Below, piece by piece: positions 43,169 through 53,909 of a stretch of DNA of 64,000 nt. This DNA is from Paenibacillus taichungensis (GTDB taxonomy: Bacteria > Bacillota > Bacilli > Paenibacillales > Paenibacillaceae). Made by a program: the position numbers and the translations under genes. The stretch is taken from assembly GCF_003287275.1 (NCBI RefSeq), contig NZ_QEVW01000006.1, positions 620,001 to 684,000 of the forward strand, given 5' to 3'. The notes below the pieces were generated by a model. The model saw only the letters and a list, made by a program, of their open reading frames with translations. It did no database searches and had not been told where the DNA came from. Each line of letters begins with the position of its first letter. Position 1 is the first letter of the stretch.

Positions 43169-43285
43169 GATTTCTCCCTTTAACTAAAGGGAATCAATGA
43201 AATCTGGGAATAACAGCGATCGGAAGGTTGTTCTGACCGCGGAGTGGATAATGCAGCCCACCTTATGTTTAATGACTATAACCCA

Positions 43286-44566
43286 TCAAGAAACGGTGGT
43301 TTCCTCCCCGTTTCCGAAGCGGATTACCCATACCGGGATCAGCTTCATCCCATCCTCAATGCTGGATGGACGGTACGCCGGATACACGTCTACGACCTTA
43401 CGATTGGTACCCGCCACCTTCTGGATGAGCGCCTTCAGCTTGTCCCCACCGGGCAGGGTGACCGATTTCTTCGTCTCCGCGCCTTCGTTCAGATATTCGA
43501 GCGAACGCTCATAACTGGACACCGTCTCCTGCTGCATTTCCATGCTGATCGTGCCGAACCGGAACTGCATCGAGTCCATAATCGGAAAGCTGCTGTAATA
43601 TTGCTGGAACTGAAGCTTCGTCTTTGTATCGGTAGTATCCAGCATCATGCGTGATCGACCTTTCCAGCCACCGTGCTGATTCACAAAATCAACCGCGGAC
43701 AGCGCATCCTTCGCTGCATCAATCTGTCCCGCAGGCGGTGCCGCCGGATCGGTATAGCTAATCCAGCGCTGTTCTTGCTTCACTTGCAGACTGCGTTTGC
43801 TGTCTGTATAGATCTCCGATCCATCCTTTTCCCGAATGTTTCGGGTCATGCTTGGATCAAAGAATAGGCTGCGCTGCATTTGTTCGACAGTGAACTGGCC
43901 TGTAGGCACGTCAGCCTCAATCGTTTCCAGTGCTTCAGCCGGGATATAATACCCGCCATCCATCAGCGTATAAGGTGTCCAGCTGCTGCCGAAGTCGACA
44001 TGCTGCTGCACGTCCTGTACGGTCAGATCCGCCTGCGTCGCCTCGTAGACCACATCGCCTTTGGCGCTGAAGAACAGGGCGTGAGCCTTGGTTTCATTTT
44101 TGGCCGTATAGATCGAGATCCGGTTAATCGTTTCCCCCTGGAAGAGAGAGTCTGTCCCGAGCCGCATCACGCGCTGTAACAACGCTACAGGGATGCCTTC
44201 CTTGAACGACAGCTCAAAGCCAGGATTCTCCTTGCGAATCTGATCCCAGTTGACCGATTGCACGCTCCGACGCTGGAAATCATCAAACGTACGCCCCTGC
44301 AATCGTGAATAAATCAACTGATAGAACGTATTGCCCGGATAAAACACCGTATGTTTGTCCTCTCCCAGATGAATAACCATCTGATCAGGGAAAATTAAAT
44401 CTTCAATATTGCGCTCCTGACCCATATTCTCGGTTTTTACATAGTTCGTCTCTGACGTCACAATCGAATCGCCCCCGCCGGGCAAACGATAGATCAGGAA
44501 GTAACTTTGTACCAAACTGGCAACGACGAGGGAAGCAAGCACCAGAGATTTAATCCGCTCTTTCAA
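43286..44566 (-). CDS. walH: WalH/YycH, regulator of WalK
   Basis: This 426-residue protein has a single N-terminal membrane helix (about residues 5-23) and a large extracellular YycH fold. It acts with WalI to inhibit, or in some species activate, the WalK sensor. The start chosen is TTG at 44566 (MKERIKSLVLAS), preceded by AAGGAGGTGAGCACC; an ATG at 44587 lies before the ribosome binding site. The gene begins inside the last codons of walK (about 17 bp overlap), so translation is coupled. Confidence 0.9.
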   Translation of the reverse strand: MKERIKSLVLASLVVASLVQSYFLIYRLPGGGDSIVTSETNYVKTENMGQERNIEDLIFPDQMVIHLGEDKHTVFYPGNTFYQLIYSRLQGRTFDDFQRRSVQSVNWDQIRKENPGFELSFKEGIPVALLQRVMRLGTDSLFQGETINRISIYTAKNETKAHALFFSAKGDVVYEATQADLTVQDVQQHVDFGSSWTPYTLMDGGYYIPAEALETIEADVPTGQFTVEQMQRSLFFDPSMTRNIREKDGSEIYTDSKRSLQVKQEQRWISYTDPAAPPAGQIDAAKDALSAVDFVNQHGGWKGRSRMMLDTTDTKTKLQFQQYYSSFPIMDSMQFRFGTISMEMQQETVSSYERSLEYLNEGAETKKSVTLPGGDKLKALIQKVAGTNRKVVDVYPAYRPSSIEDGMKLIPVWVIRFGNGEETTVS

Positions 44567-46400
44567 GGTGCTCACCTCCTTCCTCACGCATGGGCAGTGT
44601 GAAAGTTACCGTCGTCCCCACATCCACCTCGGACTCCAGTGAGATATTGCCGTCATGGGCCTTCACAATTTCCCGGGCAATGGACAACCCAAGCCCTGTG
44701 CCGCCCATACTGCGGGAACGAGCCTTGTCTACCCGATAAAACCGTTCAAAAATGCGATCCAAATCCCGCTGTGGAATCCCCATCCCCGTATCGGTCACCG
44801 ATATGGCGAGAGTATGATCATCATTGCGTCTGGCCGCAATAGTAATTGTGCCACCTTCGAGCGTGTATTTCAGCGCGTTGGACACGACATTATCAAGCAC
44901 CTGATCAATTTGGTCGCGATCCAGCGGAACCGCTGGAATCCCGTTCTCCACAGAAAGCACAGGCTGAATATCCTTCTGATGCATCTGGAACGAAAAACGG
45001 TCCGACACTTCTTCCAACATCTCCATGATGTCGGTTGGCTGTTTGCGCAGCATCGCTTCCTTGGAATCGAGCCTGGACAGATGCAGCAGATCCGTAACCA
45101 AGCGAATCATACGCTCCGTCTCATTCTGGATTACTCCAACGAATCGTCCAGCGAGCTGCGGATCTTCCAGAGCCCCATCATCCAGCGCTTCTGCGTAGCT
45201 CTTAATGGTGGTAAGTGGTGTACGTAGCTCATGGGAGACATTCGCCACGAATTCACGTCGTGACGCTTCCAGTTCTTCCTGCTCGGTAACATCCTGAAGC
45301 ACAGCGATCGTACCGGTAATGCCTAGCTCACGACGATGAACCGGTGTAAACGTCATGCGAATGACAACGGGATCTTCTTGTCCCGCAGGTGCAATCTGGA
45401 GCAGTGTCGAACCTGTAAAACCACTGGCTAACGCTTCTGCATCTTCCGGATCAATACCGAGCAATACGGCAAAGTGTCGTCCCTCAATGTCCGCCGGACG
45501 CATGCCCAGAATGCTGCTGGCACGGCGATTCACCAGAATGACTTTGCCATATTCGTCCGTTGCGACCACGCCATCGCTCATATTGGTCAGAATGGACGTG
45601 AGCTTCTCTTTCTCCTCTTCGTTCTGGGAGAGTGCATCTCGCAATCTGCTGGTCATATAGTTGAACGCCCGACTGAGCTGTCCAATCTCATCCGTTCCGA
45701 ATACAGGGGTCTGCTGATCGAAGTTGCCTTCCGCGACCGCCGTCGCCCTTCGGGTGACTTCCTTGATCGGCTGCGTAATGGTATGTGACAGAATGACACC
45801 GAGCACCGCAGTTAATACCAAGGCAATCAAAATGCCGGAGATAAAGATCTTGTTAATGCCCTCCATTGTGGCATATAACTCATTCATGGAGGCGGCGATG
45901 TAAACCGCGCCGATAATCTTGCCGCCGGACAGCACCGGCTTGGCAACGACCTTTTTGCGAACATTATCCTCATCCACGATATATTCCTCATTGTCCCGAA
46001 TGCCTTGCAGAGCACGGCTGACAACGGTTTGGGTGTTTTTGCGCCCAACATAGTCCGAATGGGAACTGAGCGAGGTGGTCAGCACTTTGCCGCTGGCATC
46101 CAGTACCTGAATTTCGGCACCATTAATGTTGAACAGGTTGTTAACCAACACACGCAGGTTTTCCGTTTTGTCCTCGCCAGCCTCAGCTTCCCCACCAGCC
46201 ATCGTCTCCCCTACAAGTACAGAGAGCATCTCAGCCCGTGCCTGCAAATCCTCAGTGAAGTTGCTGGTTAACGAGTTCTTCATCGCACTGACAAAATAAA
46301 CGCCGATCAATTGCATCGCAATCAGAATCAGCAGTACATAGATAATAATCAGTTTCGCCTGAATCGTTCGAAAGAACGAAAATCGCGAGAAACGCCCCAT
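44550..46400 (-). CDS. walK: Cell-wall sensor histidine kinase WalK
   Basis: This 616-residue kinase has two membrane helices (about 14-36 and 183-204) with an extracellular Cache-like domain between them. A HAMP region (206-258), a PAS domain (about 265-370), a HisKA domain with VSHELRTPLTTIKSY (His390) and a HATPase domain follow (SNALKYTLEGG; DTGMGIPQRD; GTGLGLSI). It senses lipid II or wall status and phosphorylates WalR to control autolysins. Its start overlaps the walR stop by one base (TAATG). Confidence 0.97.
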   Translation of the reverse strand: MGRFSRFSFFRTIQAKLIIIYVLLILIAMQLIGVYFVSAMKNSLTSNFTEDLQARAEMLSVLVGETMAGGEAEAGEDKTENLRVLVNNLFNINGAEIQVLDASGKVLTTSLSSHSDYVGRKNTQTVVSRALQGIRDNEEYIVDEDNVRKKVVAKPVLSGGKIIGAVYIAASMNELYATMEGINKIFISGILIALVLTAVLGVILSHTITQPIKEVTRRATAVAEGNFDQQTPVFGTDEIGQLSRAFNYMTSRLRDALSQNEEEKEKLTSILTNMSDGVVATDEYGKVILVNRRASSILGMRPADIEGRHFAVLLGIDPEDAEALASGFTGSTLLQIAPAGQEDPVVIRMTFTPVHRRELGITGTIAVLQDVTEQEELEASRREFVANVSHELRTPLTTIKSYAEALDDGALEDPQLAGRFVGVIQNETERMIRLVTDLLHLSRLDSKEAMLRKQPTDIMEMLEEVSDRFSFQMHQKDIQPVLSVENGIPAVPLDRDQIDQVLDNVVSNALKYTLEGGTITIAARRNDDHTLAISVTDTGMGIPQRDLDRIFERFYRVDKARSRSMGGTGLGLSIAREIVKAHDGNISLESEVDVGTTVTFTLPMREEGGEHLERAD

Positions 46401-47122
46401 TATATCCCCACGCTTTTGGGACTGCGCACGAGATAACCCAGCCCGCGGCGAGTCAGAATCGTTTCCGGTTTGCTCGGGTTCTCCTCAATCTTCTCACGCA
46501 GACGACGAATCGTAACATCCACGGTACGCACATCCCCGAAATATTCATATCCCCACACCGCCTGCAGCAGATGTTCACGTGTCATGACCTTGCCGGAATG
46601 CTTCGCCATATAATAGAGAAGTTCGTACTCACGGTGGGTCAGATCCAGCGGTTCGCCACCTTTGTAAGCTGTATACATGTCCATATCAAACGCCAGATCG
46701 AATAAACGCATGACCTGCTTCTCCTCGTCTTCTGGCGCTTCAGCCGTAATGGCAGGCTTCTGCCGTCTGCGCATCTGTGCCTTCACCCGGGCGAGCAGCT
46801 CGCGCGTACTGAAAGGCTTTGTTACGTAATCATCCGCTCCCAGCTCCAGACCGAGCACCTTGTCGATCTCGCCATCCTTTGCAGTCAGCATAATGATCGG
46901 CATCTCCAGATGGGCACGCACCTCGCGGCACACATCCATACCATCCTTACCTGGCAGCATCAGGTCCAGCAGCATCAGATCCGGCTTCTCGGATAACGCC
47001 AATTCAACCGCACGAATGCCATCAAAAGCGCAGATGACCTCGTACCCCTCTTTTTCCAAATTAAACTTCAGAATGTCCGCAATGGGCTGTTCATCGTCCA
47101 CCACCAAAATCTTCCCCTGCAT
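46400..47122 (-). CDS. walR: Essential response regulator WalR
   Basis: This 240-residue OmpR-type regulator has a receiver domain (acidic D9/D10, phospho-acceptor Asp53 in [11 protein letters not shown], Lys in YVTKPFS) and a C-terminal winged helix ([38 protein letters not shown]). A roughly 20-residue insertion-like linker separates the domains. It controls cell-wall hydrolase genes. It is the first gene of the operon walR-walK-walH-walI-walJ. GGGGTGAAG precedes the ATG. Confidence 0.97.
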   Translation of the reverse strand: MQGKILVVDDEQPIADILKFNLEKEGYEVICAFDGIRAVELALSEKPDLMLLDLMLPGKDGMDVCREVRAHLEMPIIMLTAKDGEIDKVLGLELGADDYVTKPFSTRELLARVKAQMRRRQKPAITAEAPEDEEKQVMRLFDLAFDMDMYTAYKGGEPLDLTHREYELLYYMAKHSGKVMTREHLLQAVWGYEYFGDVRTVDVTIRRLREKIEENPSKPETILTRRGLGYLVRSPKSVGI

Positions 47123-47334
47123 CGGCTGTCTTCACCCCTATATCCTGCTTGATCCGCCTGAGCGGTCTATCTCTCTTATTCAACTTATATAAATTGTGTT
47201 TCCTACGATTTCATTGAATATAGTCTATATCATATGGCTTGTTGCCTATAGTCTATAGTTTAACATACCTGAAGCACCGTCACATCCCGATCAGGGCCAA
47301 TGTGCAGCCCAAACTGAAAAATTTTTACAGCAGC

Positions 47335-47367
47335 AAAAAACAAGGTCAGCATCAACTGCCAACCTTG
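47335..47367 (-). terminator. Terminator of the M23 peptidase gene
   Basis: A stem of CAAGGT.AG with CT..ACCTTG (47341-47367 on the plus strand) is followed on the minus strand by six T. Confidence 0.8.
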
Positions 47368-47385
47368 CCCTCGATTGCGATATAA

Positions 47386-48918
47386 CTAGTTCAAGTATGT
47401 CAACGGATTTTCCACCGTTCCGTTCTTGATAATCTCAAAATGCAGATGCGTTCCGGTCGAACGGCCCGTGTTGCCCATGACGCCGATGCTTTCACCTTTT
47501 TCAACGACTTGTCCAACCTTAACACCAATGCTGTTCAAGTGCCCATAAAGTGTTTCGTATCCATTACGATGGTTAATAATAATAACATTGCCATAACCAC
47601 TCTTCTGTCCTGCAAAAGTAATCACGCCCTCATCAGACGCTTTCACGTCCCGATTACCGACAAGATCGACACCTTTGTGCTGACGACCCCAGCGTTGTCC
47701 AAAGCTGCTGCTCATCGTAGCGTTTGATACCGGCCAAGCAAATTCGCCTGTACCTTCACCGACCACTTTGGTTCCACTCAGAACCACTTCAGTAACCGCT
47801 GCTTTGATGACTTCCTGGCCAAGCCATTCCTCCTGAACGACTTCACCATTTTCCTTCGTTATCCGATATTGCATGCTTTTCAGACCGCTTTGACCTGGAC
47901 GCACCACTTTGGTTGTGCCTGCTTTGAGCTCAGCACTTTTGCGTACTTCCACCTGCGGTTTAATCTCAATCTGTTCAACCACCTGTTCTACCGATTTAAC
48001 AGTAACGGCTGGTTTTGGCACCGTCAGTGTAAGCTCGTCCCCAATTTGCAGCGACGTTTCTTTGATGCCCGGGTTATGTTTGCGAATTTCGCTTTGCGTA
48101 ATTTCGTATTTGGCGGCAATGGAAGAGATCGTATCTCCTTCACGCACGACATAAGTTACAGGCGCGTCTTTACCAACGGTTAAAGCTTCAACCGCCTCGG
48201 ACACATCCCATATTTTGTTTGGATCAGCCTTCACCACATCTGTCGCTACATCTTCTTTGATGCCCACCGACTTCAGCGTAGTACTTGGCCCCTCGGCTTT
48301 CTTCGATGAGTTTGCCGATACCGACTTCGTCTTGAGCGAACTGCGCACAGCCGATGCCGATATGTACTTGTTCTGCACTTGTTCCAGAATCGCGTCTGCT
48401 GTTGCCTGATCCTTCACAATGCCGATCACTTCACCGTCTACCTTGAGCTCTACACCCTTGGCATAGGCGGTAAGCATGTCGCCGAGCTTGTCCAGCGTCT
48501 CATCGCTGTTGACTACGGGTTTGTATGCTTTAATGGTTTCGGTCGTGATGCCGTCTGTGTTCAGCACCATTTCCGCCTCTGGATATTTATTTTGAAATTC
48601 ATCGGTTTTGTCTGCAAATAATTTCTGTAATTGCGCCTCATCCGTGATGGTACCAATCTCATTTCCTTTAACCATCACTTTATAATATGGGACGGTGTTT
48701 GCAGCAACGTATTGTTTGCCTGCGAATCCGATCGATGCAGCGATGAATAAACCGCATGCTGCTGTAATGATCCATTTGCGCGAGGCCAGAACGCGCTTTT
48801 TGTTTCCACTGAAGTTGGACATGCTCATGTTGTTTTTGTCTTCGGCCGTCCGGTGTTCCCCGGATTGTTCGTGTTCCCGGTTCTTGCCCGGTTGGCGTAT
48901 GCCTCTGAAACCTTTCAT
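47386..48918 (-). CDS. M23 metallopeptidase with LysM and G5 domains
   Basis: This 510-residue exported protein has a basic cytoplasmic start and one signal-anchor helix (about 48-66), followed by a long alpha/beta region. A LysM motif comes next (about 258-303, YVVREGDTISSIAAKYEITQ), then a G5 domain (about 310-385) and a C-terminal M23 endopeptidase. The latter has GQRWGRQHKGVDLVGNRD and GTHLHFE as Zn-ligand motifs. It cuts peptide cross-links in peptidoglycan. Placement next to walRK fits wall hydrolases under WalR control. AAAAGGAGAG precedes the ATG. Nothing supportable was seen in 48919-49376. Confidence 0.93.
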   Translation of the reverse strand: MKGFRGIRQPGKNREHEQSGEHRTAEDKNNMSMSNFSGNKKRVLASRKWIITAACGLFIAASIGFAGKQYVAANTVPYYKVMVKGNEIGTITDEAQLQKLFADKTDEFQNKYPEAEMVLNTDGITTETIKAYKPVVNSDETLDKLGDMLTAYAKGVELKVDGEVIGIVKDQATADAILEQVQNKYISASAVRSSLKTKSVSANSSKKAEGPSTTLKSVGIKEDVATDVVKADPNKIWDVSEAVEALTVGKDAPVTYVVREGDTISSIAAKYEITQSEIRKHNPGIKETSLQIGDELTLTVPKPAVTVKSVEQVVEQIEIKPQVEVRKSAELKAGTTKVVRPGQSGLKSMQYRITKENGEVVQEEWLGQEVIKAAVTEVVLSGTKVVGEGTGEFAWPVSNATMSSSFGQRWGRQHKGVDLVGNRDVKASDEGVITFAGQKSGYGNVIIINHRNGYETLYGHLNSIGVKVGQVVEKGESIGVMGNTGRSTGTHLHFEIIKNGTVENPLTYLN

Positions 48919-49376
48919 GATTCTCTCCTTTTCAGCACTTCTCAGTTCGCATTTCTGTCAAGACATCACCCAGTGTGTCTGTCCCATGCTTGTCGATATT
49001 TGTATTCGGGTGTCCGCAAATCAGGACTTTAGCTGCGCTCGTAAAAGTGTCAAAATTTTAACCTTTTATCACACCCGTATACTTTAACACAGGTTTTACA
49101 CTCATTTCAACTGTACACGTCATAGCGCAAAGCCGCGCCACGCTTGCTTTTCCTGTATTATCCATAAGATGGCAGAACAGAATTCTTCCCCATAACGCTT
49201 CTACTTCAGGTATACTATGTACTTTTGACCATTTTTTAAGACTAGGTTCTAAGACCCACCGAAATGTGTTTTCTTTTTCATAAAAATACAAACCGAATAT
49301 CCCTCCCCAGATCATCTCTAGTGAGGGACTTCGTTAACTCTTGCTATAGAGTGCCTCATATGGCTGGATTGTATGC

Positions 49377-50147
49377 TTATTCCGCCTGAAGGACTTCCAT
49401 CAGATTATCGTATTCTTCGCTCGTCAGATACTTGGAGATCACCTGCTCAATATCACGCAGCTCCTGTTCCGTTAATCCACCTTCCATAGCGCCTGAGATT
49501 TGCTGCATCTCTTTCTGAGGCAGCTTGTTCATCAGCAAGCTGAAAATCTTTTCTTTTTCCTCCAACGGCAGCTTGTCTTTCTTGCCTGTGATGTCATCCG
49601 GAGATACTACAATCTCATCATTCCCTGAAGAAGCCGTACCTGTGGAGTTGCCGGATGCTGTATTGTTGCCAGTTGTTGTCCCAGAATCGGTACCGGCATT
49701 TGTACCAGCATCTGGATCTGTTCCCGTGCCTGAGCTCTCCCCTGGACTTGATCCGGTAGCAGAAGAGTTCGTTCCTGAACCTGCTCCTTGACCCTCGCCT
49801 GTTCCCGTAGCCTCTCCTGAGCTGTTGCCTGTATTCGCACCTGTTTCTCCATTTTCTGTTCCATTGCCCATGACAGATATCGCATCTTCTGGAACATGTT
49901 CCTCCTCTGCTCCTGCCGGCTGATCTGTCGTTCCCGTTCCAGGCTTCTTCTCTTCACCGGACTTACCACCTAATGCACCCTGAAACATGGCCGTTAACCC
50001 CATGGGCTGCCCTTCCCACTGAATATTGAAACTCGCCAGCAGCGATTTTACATATGACTGAACGATTAATCCGGTTGTCAGCAGGGTCAGTGAACTGACC
50101 AGCATCACGGTAAGCAATATTTTAATGAACCATTGAAGCAACTTCAT
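49377..50147 (-). CDS. Membrane-anchored low-complexity protein
   Basis: This 256-residue protein has an N-terminal helix (about 7-30), then a long Gly/Thr/Ser/Asn/Glu-rich low-complexity stretch (about 60-175) made of loose repeats. A conserved-looking helical C-terminus follows (LPLEEKEKIFSLLMNKLPQK; LTEQELRDIEQVISKYLTSE). I do not recognise a family. The C-terminal helices suggest a protein-binding domain displayed outside the membrane on a flexible stalk. A good site (CGGAGGGAGA) precedes the ATG. It is a single gene between purA and the M23 peptidase. Confidence 0.75.
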   Translation of the reverse strand: MKLLQWFIKILLTVMLVSSLTLLTTGLIVQSYVKSLLASFNIQWEGQPMGLTAMFQGALGGKSGEEKKPGTGTTDQPAGAEEEHVPEDAISVMGNGTENGETGANTGNSSGEATGTGEGQGAGSGTNSSATGSSPGESSGTGTDPDAGTNAGTDSGTTTGNNTASGNSTGTASSGNDEIVVSPDDITGKKDKLPLEEKEKIFSLLMNKLPQKEMQQISGAMEGGLTEQELRDIEQVISKYLTSEEYDNLMEVLQAE

Positions 50148-50262
50148 TCCCGTTATCTCCCTCCGTTTTCCGACCCCATATCACATTCGATGTTCAGGTC
50201 TATGAGTCTACTGTTAACCAGTATTGACGGAAATTCAGGGATTATATCAGGAAGACATGCGA

Positions 50263-50300
50263 AAAACCCCAGCCATCGCTAATTAAGCGATACCTGGGGC
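50263..50300 (-). terminator. Terminator of purA
   Basis: CCCCAG/CTGGGG (50268-50273, 50295-50300) with an inner ATCGCT/AGCGAT stem is followed by T5 on the minus strand. Confidence 0.85.
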
Positions 50301-50370
50301 TCTATGATGCCATATAGACATATCATTTGGATGAACGTTTAACTTCGTATTGCCGGGTTAACCTAGCTGC

Positions 50371-51756
<1,386 letters not shown>

Positions 51757-51828
51757 CTAACGGACAGTGAAAATCCCCCTCGGTTTACATCCAAGGGAAG
51801 GTTTTCGCTGCTTTAACGCAGCAGTACT

Positions 51829-51857
51829 AGTGTACCAGTCCCTTTTTTCAAAGTCAA
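51829..51857 (-). promoter_or_regulatory. purA promoter
   Basis: On the minus strand there is a -35 TTGACT (51852-51857), a 17-bp spacer and a -10 TACACT (51829-51834). This implies a 5' leader of about 165 nt in which I see no known riboswitch. Confidence 0.7.
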
Positions 51858-51860
51858 ATC

Positions 51861-51905
51861 AAATGGCGAACAATTAGATATAGTCAAACTCTAATGTTCG
51901 GAATT
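51861..51905. promoter_or_regulatory. Inverted pair of PurBoxes (PurR operator)
   Basis: AATTCCGAACATT on the minus strand (51893-51905) matches the PurBox AWWWCCGAACWWT fully. A weaker copy, AATGGCGAACAAT, lies on the plus strand from 51862. The two face each other with the spacing known for Bacillus PurR control regions and abut the purA -35 box. Confidence 0.75.
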
Positions 51906-51920
51906 GACTCTATATTGCGA

Positions 51921-51972
51921 CGCAAAAAACCGGCGAAGCCAGTCAAATCTTGCTTGACGGCTAACCCCGGTT
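51921..51972 (-). terminator. Terminator between dnaB and purA
   Basis: On the minus strand AACCGG...AGCCGTCAA pairs with TTGACTGGCT...CCGGTT (51928-51972), followed by a T run. Confidence 0.8.
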
Positions 51973-52102
51973 ATACGCTACGCGTTTAAATCCAACGCTA
52001 TATGTCGTATTCACAACGTATTTATGAGTTCATATGATCTAATGATTGATGTCGGGGACAGACGATTTCACTTTCCCAATGGAAGCAGTCTGTGCCTGTC
52101 CC

Positions 52103-53464
52103 CTACATGGCAAAGGCATCATTATGTGCCCGCTCGTAGTTAACGAATTTATTAAAGTTTTTTAGGAAGACCAGTTCCACCGTACCTACCGGACCATTAC
52201 GCTGTTTGGCGATAATAATCTCGATAATGTTTTTCTTCTCGGTCTCCTGGTTATAGTAGTCATCCCGGTATAGGAACGCAACAATGTCGGCATCTTGCTC
52301 AATCGAACCCGATTCCCGCAAGTCACTCATCATCGGGCGTTTATCCTGACGCTGCTCTACACCCCGGCTCAGCTGAGACAAGGCAATAACCGGAACTTCC
52401 AGTTCCCGGCCAATCTGTTTCAGTGTACGCGAAATCTCGGATACCTCTTGCTGACGGTTCTCGCCGGCTTTACCGCGTCCACTAATCAGTTGAAGGTAGT
52501 CGATCAGAATCATGCCAAGGCCTTTCTCTTTCTTGAGACGACGGCATTTCGCACGAATGTCAGCTACGGTGATCCCTGGCGTATCGTCAATGTAGATATT
52601 GGCTTCATTCAAGGCTGCAATACCCATCGTCAGCTTCTGCCAATCTTCGTCACCTTTGAAGTCACCCATACGCATGACACCCGCATCCAGATTGGCCTCT
52701 GCACAGATCATACGCTGTACGAGCTGTGCGGCTGACATCTCCAGACTGAATATCGCAACCGTCTCCTGCGCTCGAATGGCTACATTCTGAGCGATGTTCA
52801 GGGCAAAGGCGGTCTTACCTACAGATGGACGTGCAGCTACAATAATCAAGTCACTCCGCTGGAATCCGGCGGTCATCTTGTCCAGATCGATGAACCCTGA
52901 CGGAATGCCCGTCGTCGTTCCCCGGTTCTGATGCAGCGTCTCCACGCGGTCGAATACTTCCATCAGTACATCCTGAATGGCTATAAAACCGCTACTGGAA
53001 CGTCGGTTGGAAATCTCCAGAATGCGCCGCTCTGCTTCTCCAAGCATAGCCGCGACATCCTCACCACCCGTGTATCCTTCACTCACAATTTGCGTAGCTG
53101 TACGAATCAGGCGACGCAGCATGGATTTCTCTTCGATAATCTGAGCGTAATAATCCACGTTCGCGGCAGTCGGAACACCATGAGCCAGCTTCGCCAGATA
53201 ACTGACGCCGCCGATGTCCTCAAGCTCGCCTTTATCCTTCAGCAGCGAAGTCAGTGTCACAAGGTCAATCGGCTGATTTCCCTCGCCAAGCTGGATCATC
53301 GCTTCAAAAATTAATTGATGGGGTTTATCATAGAAATCCTCGGTTTGCACCCGTTCCATCGCTGTAATCAGGGCTTCGCCCTGCAACAGGATTGCACCCA
53401 GCACGGCCTGTTCGGCTTCCAGGTTCTGTGGGGGAATCCGGTCGAATAACATTTCGCCGCCCAT
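52103..53464 (-). CDS. dnaB: Replicative DNA helicase
   Basis: This 453-residue DnaB-family helicase (called DnaC in Bacillus subtilis) has an N-terminal primase-interaction domain (PPQNLEAEQAVLGAILLQ) and a RecA-like core. Walker A is in ARPSVGKTAFALNIA, Walker B is in MILIDYLQLISG, and RESGSIEQDADIV comes near the end. It unwinds the replication fork. The start used is ATG 53464, 1 bp after the rplI stop; an internal ATG at 53452 is a less likely start. A GGGGACAG/CTGTCCCC hairpin spans its stop (52054-52103). Confidence 0.97.
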   Translation of the reverse strand: MGGEMLFDRIPPQNLEAEQAVLGAILLQGEALITAMERVQTEDFYDKPHQLIFEAMIQLGEGNQPIDLVTLTSLLKDKGELEDIGGVSYLAKLAHGVPTAANVDYYAQIIEEKSMLRRLIRTATQIVSEGYTGGEDVAAMLGEAERRILEISNRRSSSGFIAIQDVLMEVFDRVETLHQNRGTTTGIPSGFIDLDKMTAGFQRSDLIIVAARPSVGKTAFALNIAQNVAIRAQETVAIFSLEMSAAQLVQRMICAEANLDAGVMRMGDFKGDEDWQKLTMGIAALNEANIYIDDTPGITVADIRAKCRRLKKEKGLGMILIDYLQLISGRGKAGENRQQEVSEISRTLKQIGRELEVPVIALSQLSRGVEQRQDKRPMMSDLRESGSIEQDADIVAFLYRDDYYNQETEKKNIIEIIIAKQRNGPVGTVELVFLKNFNKFVNYERAHNDAFAM

Positions 53465-53465
53465 C

Positions 53466-53909
53466 TTACTCTTCCGTTACCTGTACCTTCAAGGTAGCCT
53501 TCACTTCAGGGTGAACCTTGACGGTGACTTGTGTTACGCCGAGTGTGCGAATAGGCTCGTCCAGCTCAATTTTGCGTTTGTCGACTTTCAGACCTTTCGC
53601 TGCCAGAGCTTCTGCGATTTGTTTGCTCGTGATTGCTCCGAACAGACGGCCGCCTTCGCCAGATTTTGCTTTCAGTTCAGTCACTTCAGCTTCCAGCTTT
53701 TTAGCCAGAGCTTCCGCTTCTGCTTTCTCTTCCTGCTTACGTCTGTCTTCCGCTGCCTTCTGGTTATCCAATGTTTTCATGTTTCCATCTGTTGCTGGAC
53801 GTGCGATTCCCCGTGGCAGAAGGAAGTTCTGTGCGTATCCCTCGGACACTTCCTTCACTTGTCCTTTTTTACCTTGACCCTTCATATCTTTTATAAAAAT
53901 GACTTTCAT
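53466..53909 (-). CDS. rplI: Ribosomal protein bL9
   Basis: This 147-residue protein has the typical bL9 start MKVIFIKDMKGQGKKGQVKE and GYAQNFLLPRGIA (N-domain, rRNA contact). A long connecting helix (DNQKAAEDRRKQEEKAEAEA) and a C-terminal domain (SKQIAEALAAKGLKVDKRKI) follow. It overlaps gdpP by 4 bp (ATGA) and is followed by dnaB after 1 bp, so the three are co-transcribed as in Bacillus. Confidence 0.98.
   Translation of the reverse strand: MKVIFIKDMKGQGKKGQVKEVSEGYAQNFLLPRGIARPATDGNMKTLDNQKAAEDRRKQEEKAEAEALAKKLEAEVTELKAKSGEGGRLFGAITSKQIAEALAAKGLKVDKRKIELDEPIRTLGVTQVTVKVHPEVKATLKVQVTEE

Noticed and set aside
49058..49315. Minus-strand frame of 85 codons between the M23 peptidase and the low-complexity protein
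   Set aside because: No ribosome binding site, no recognisable composition or family.
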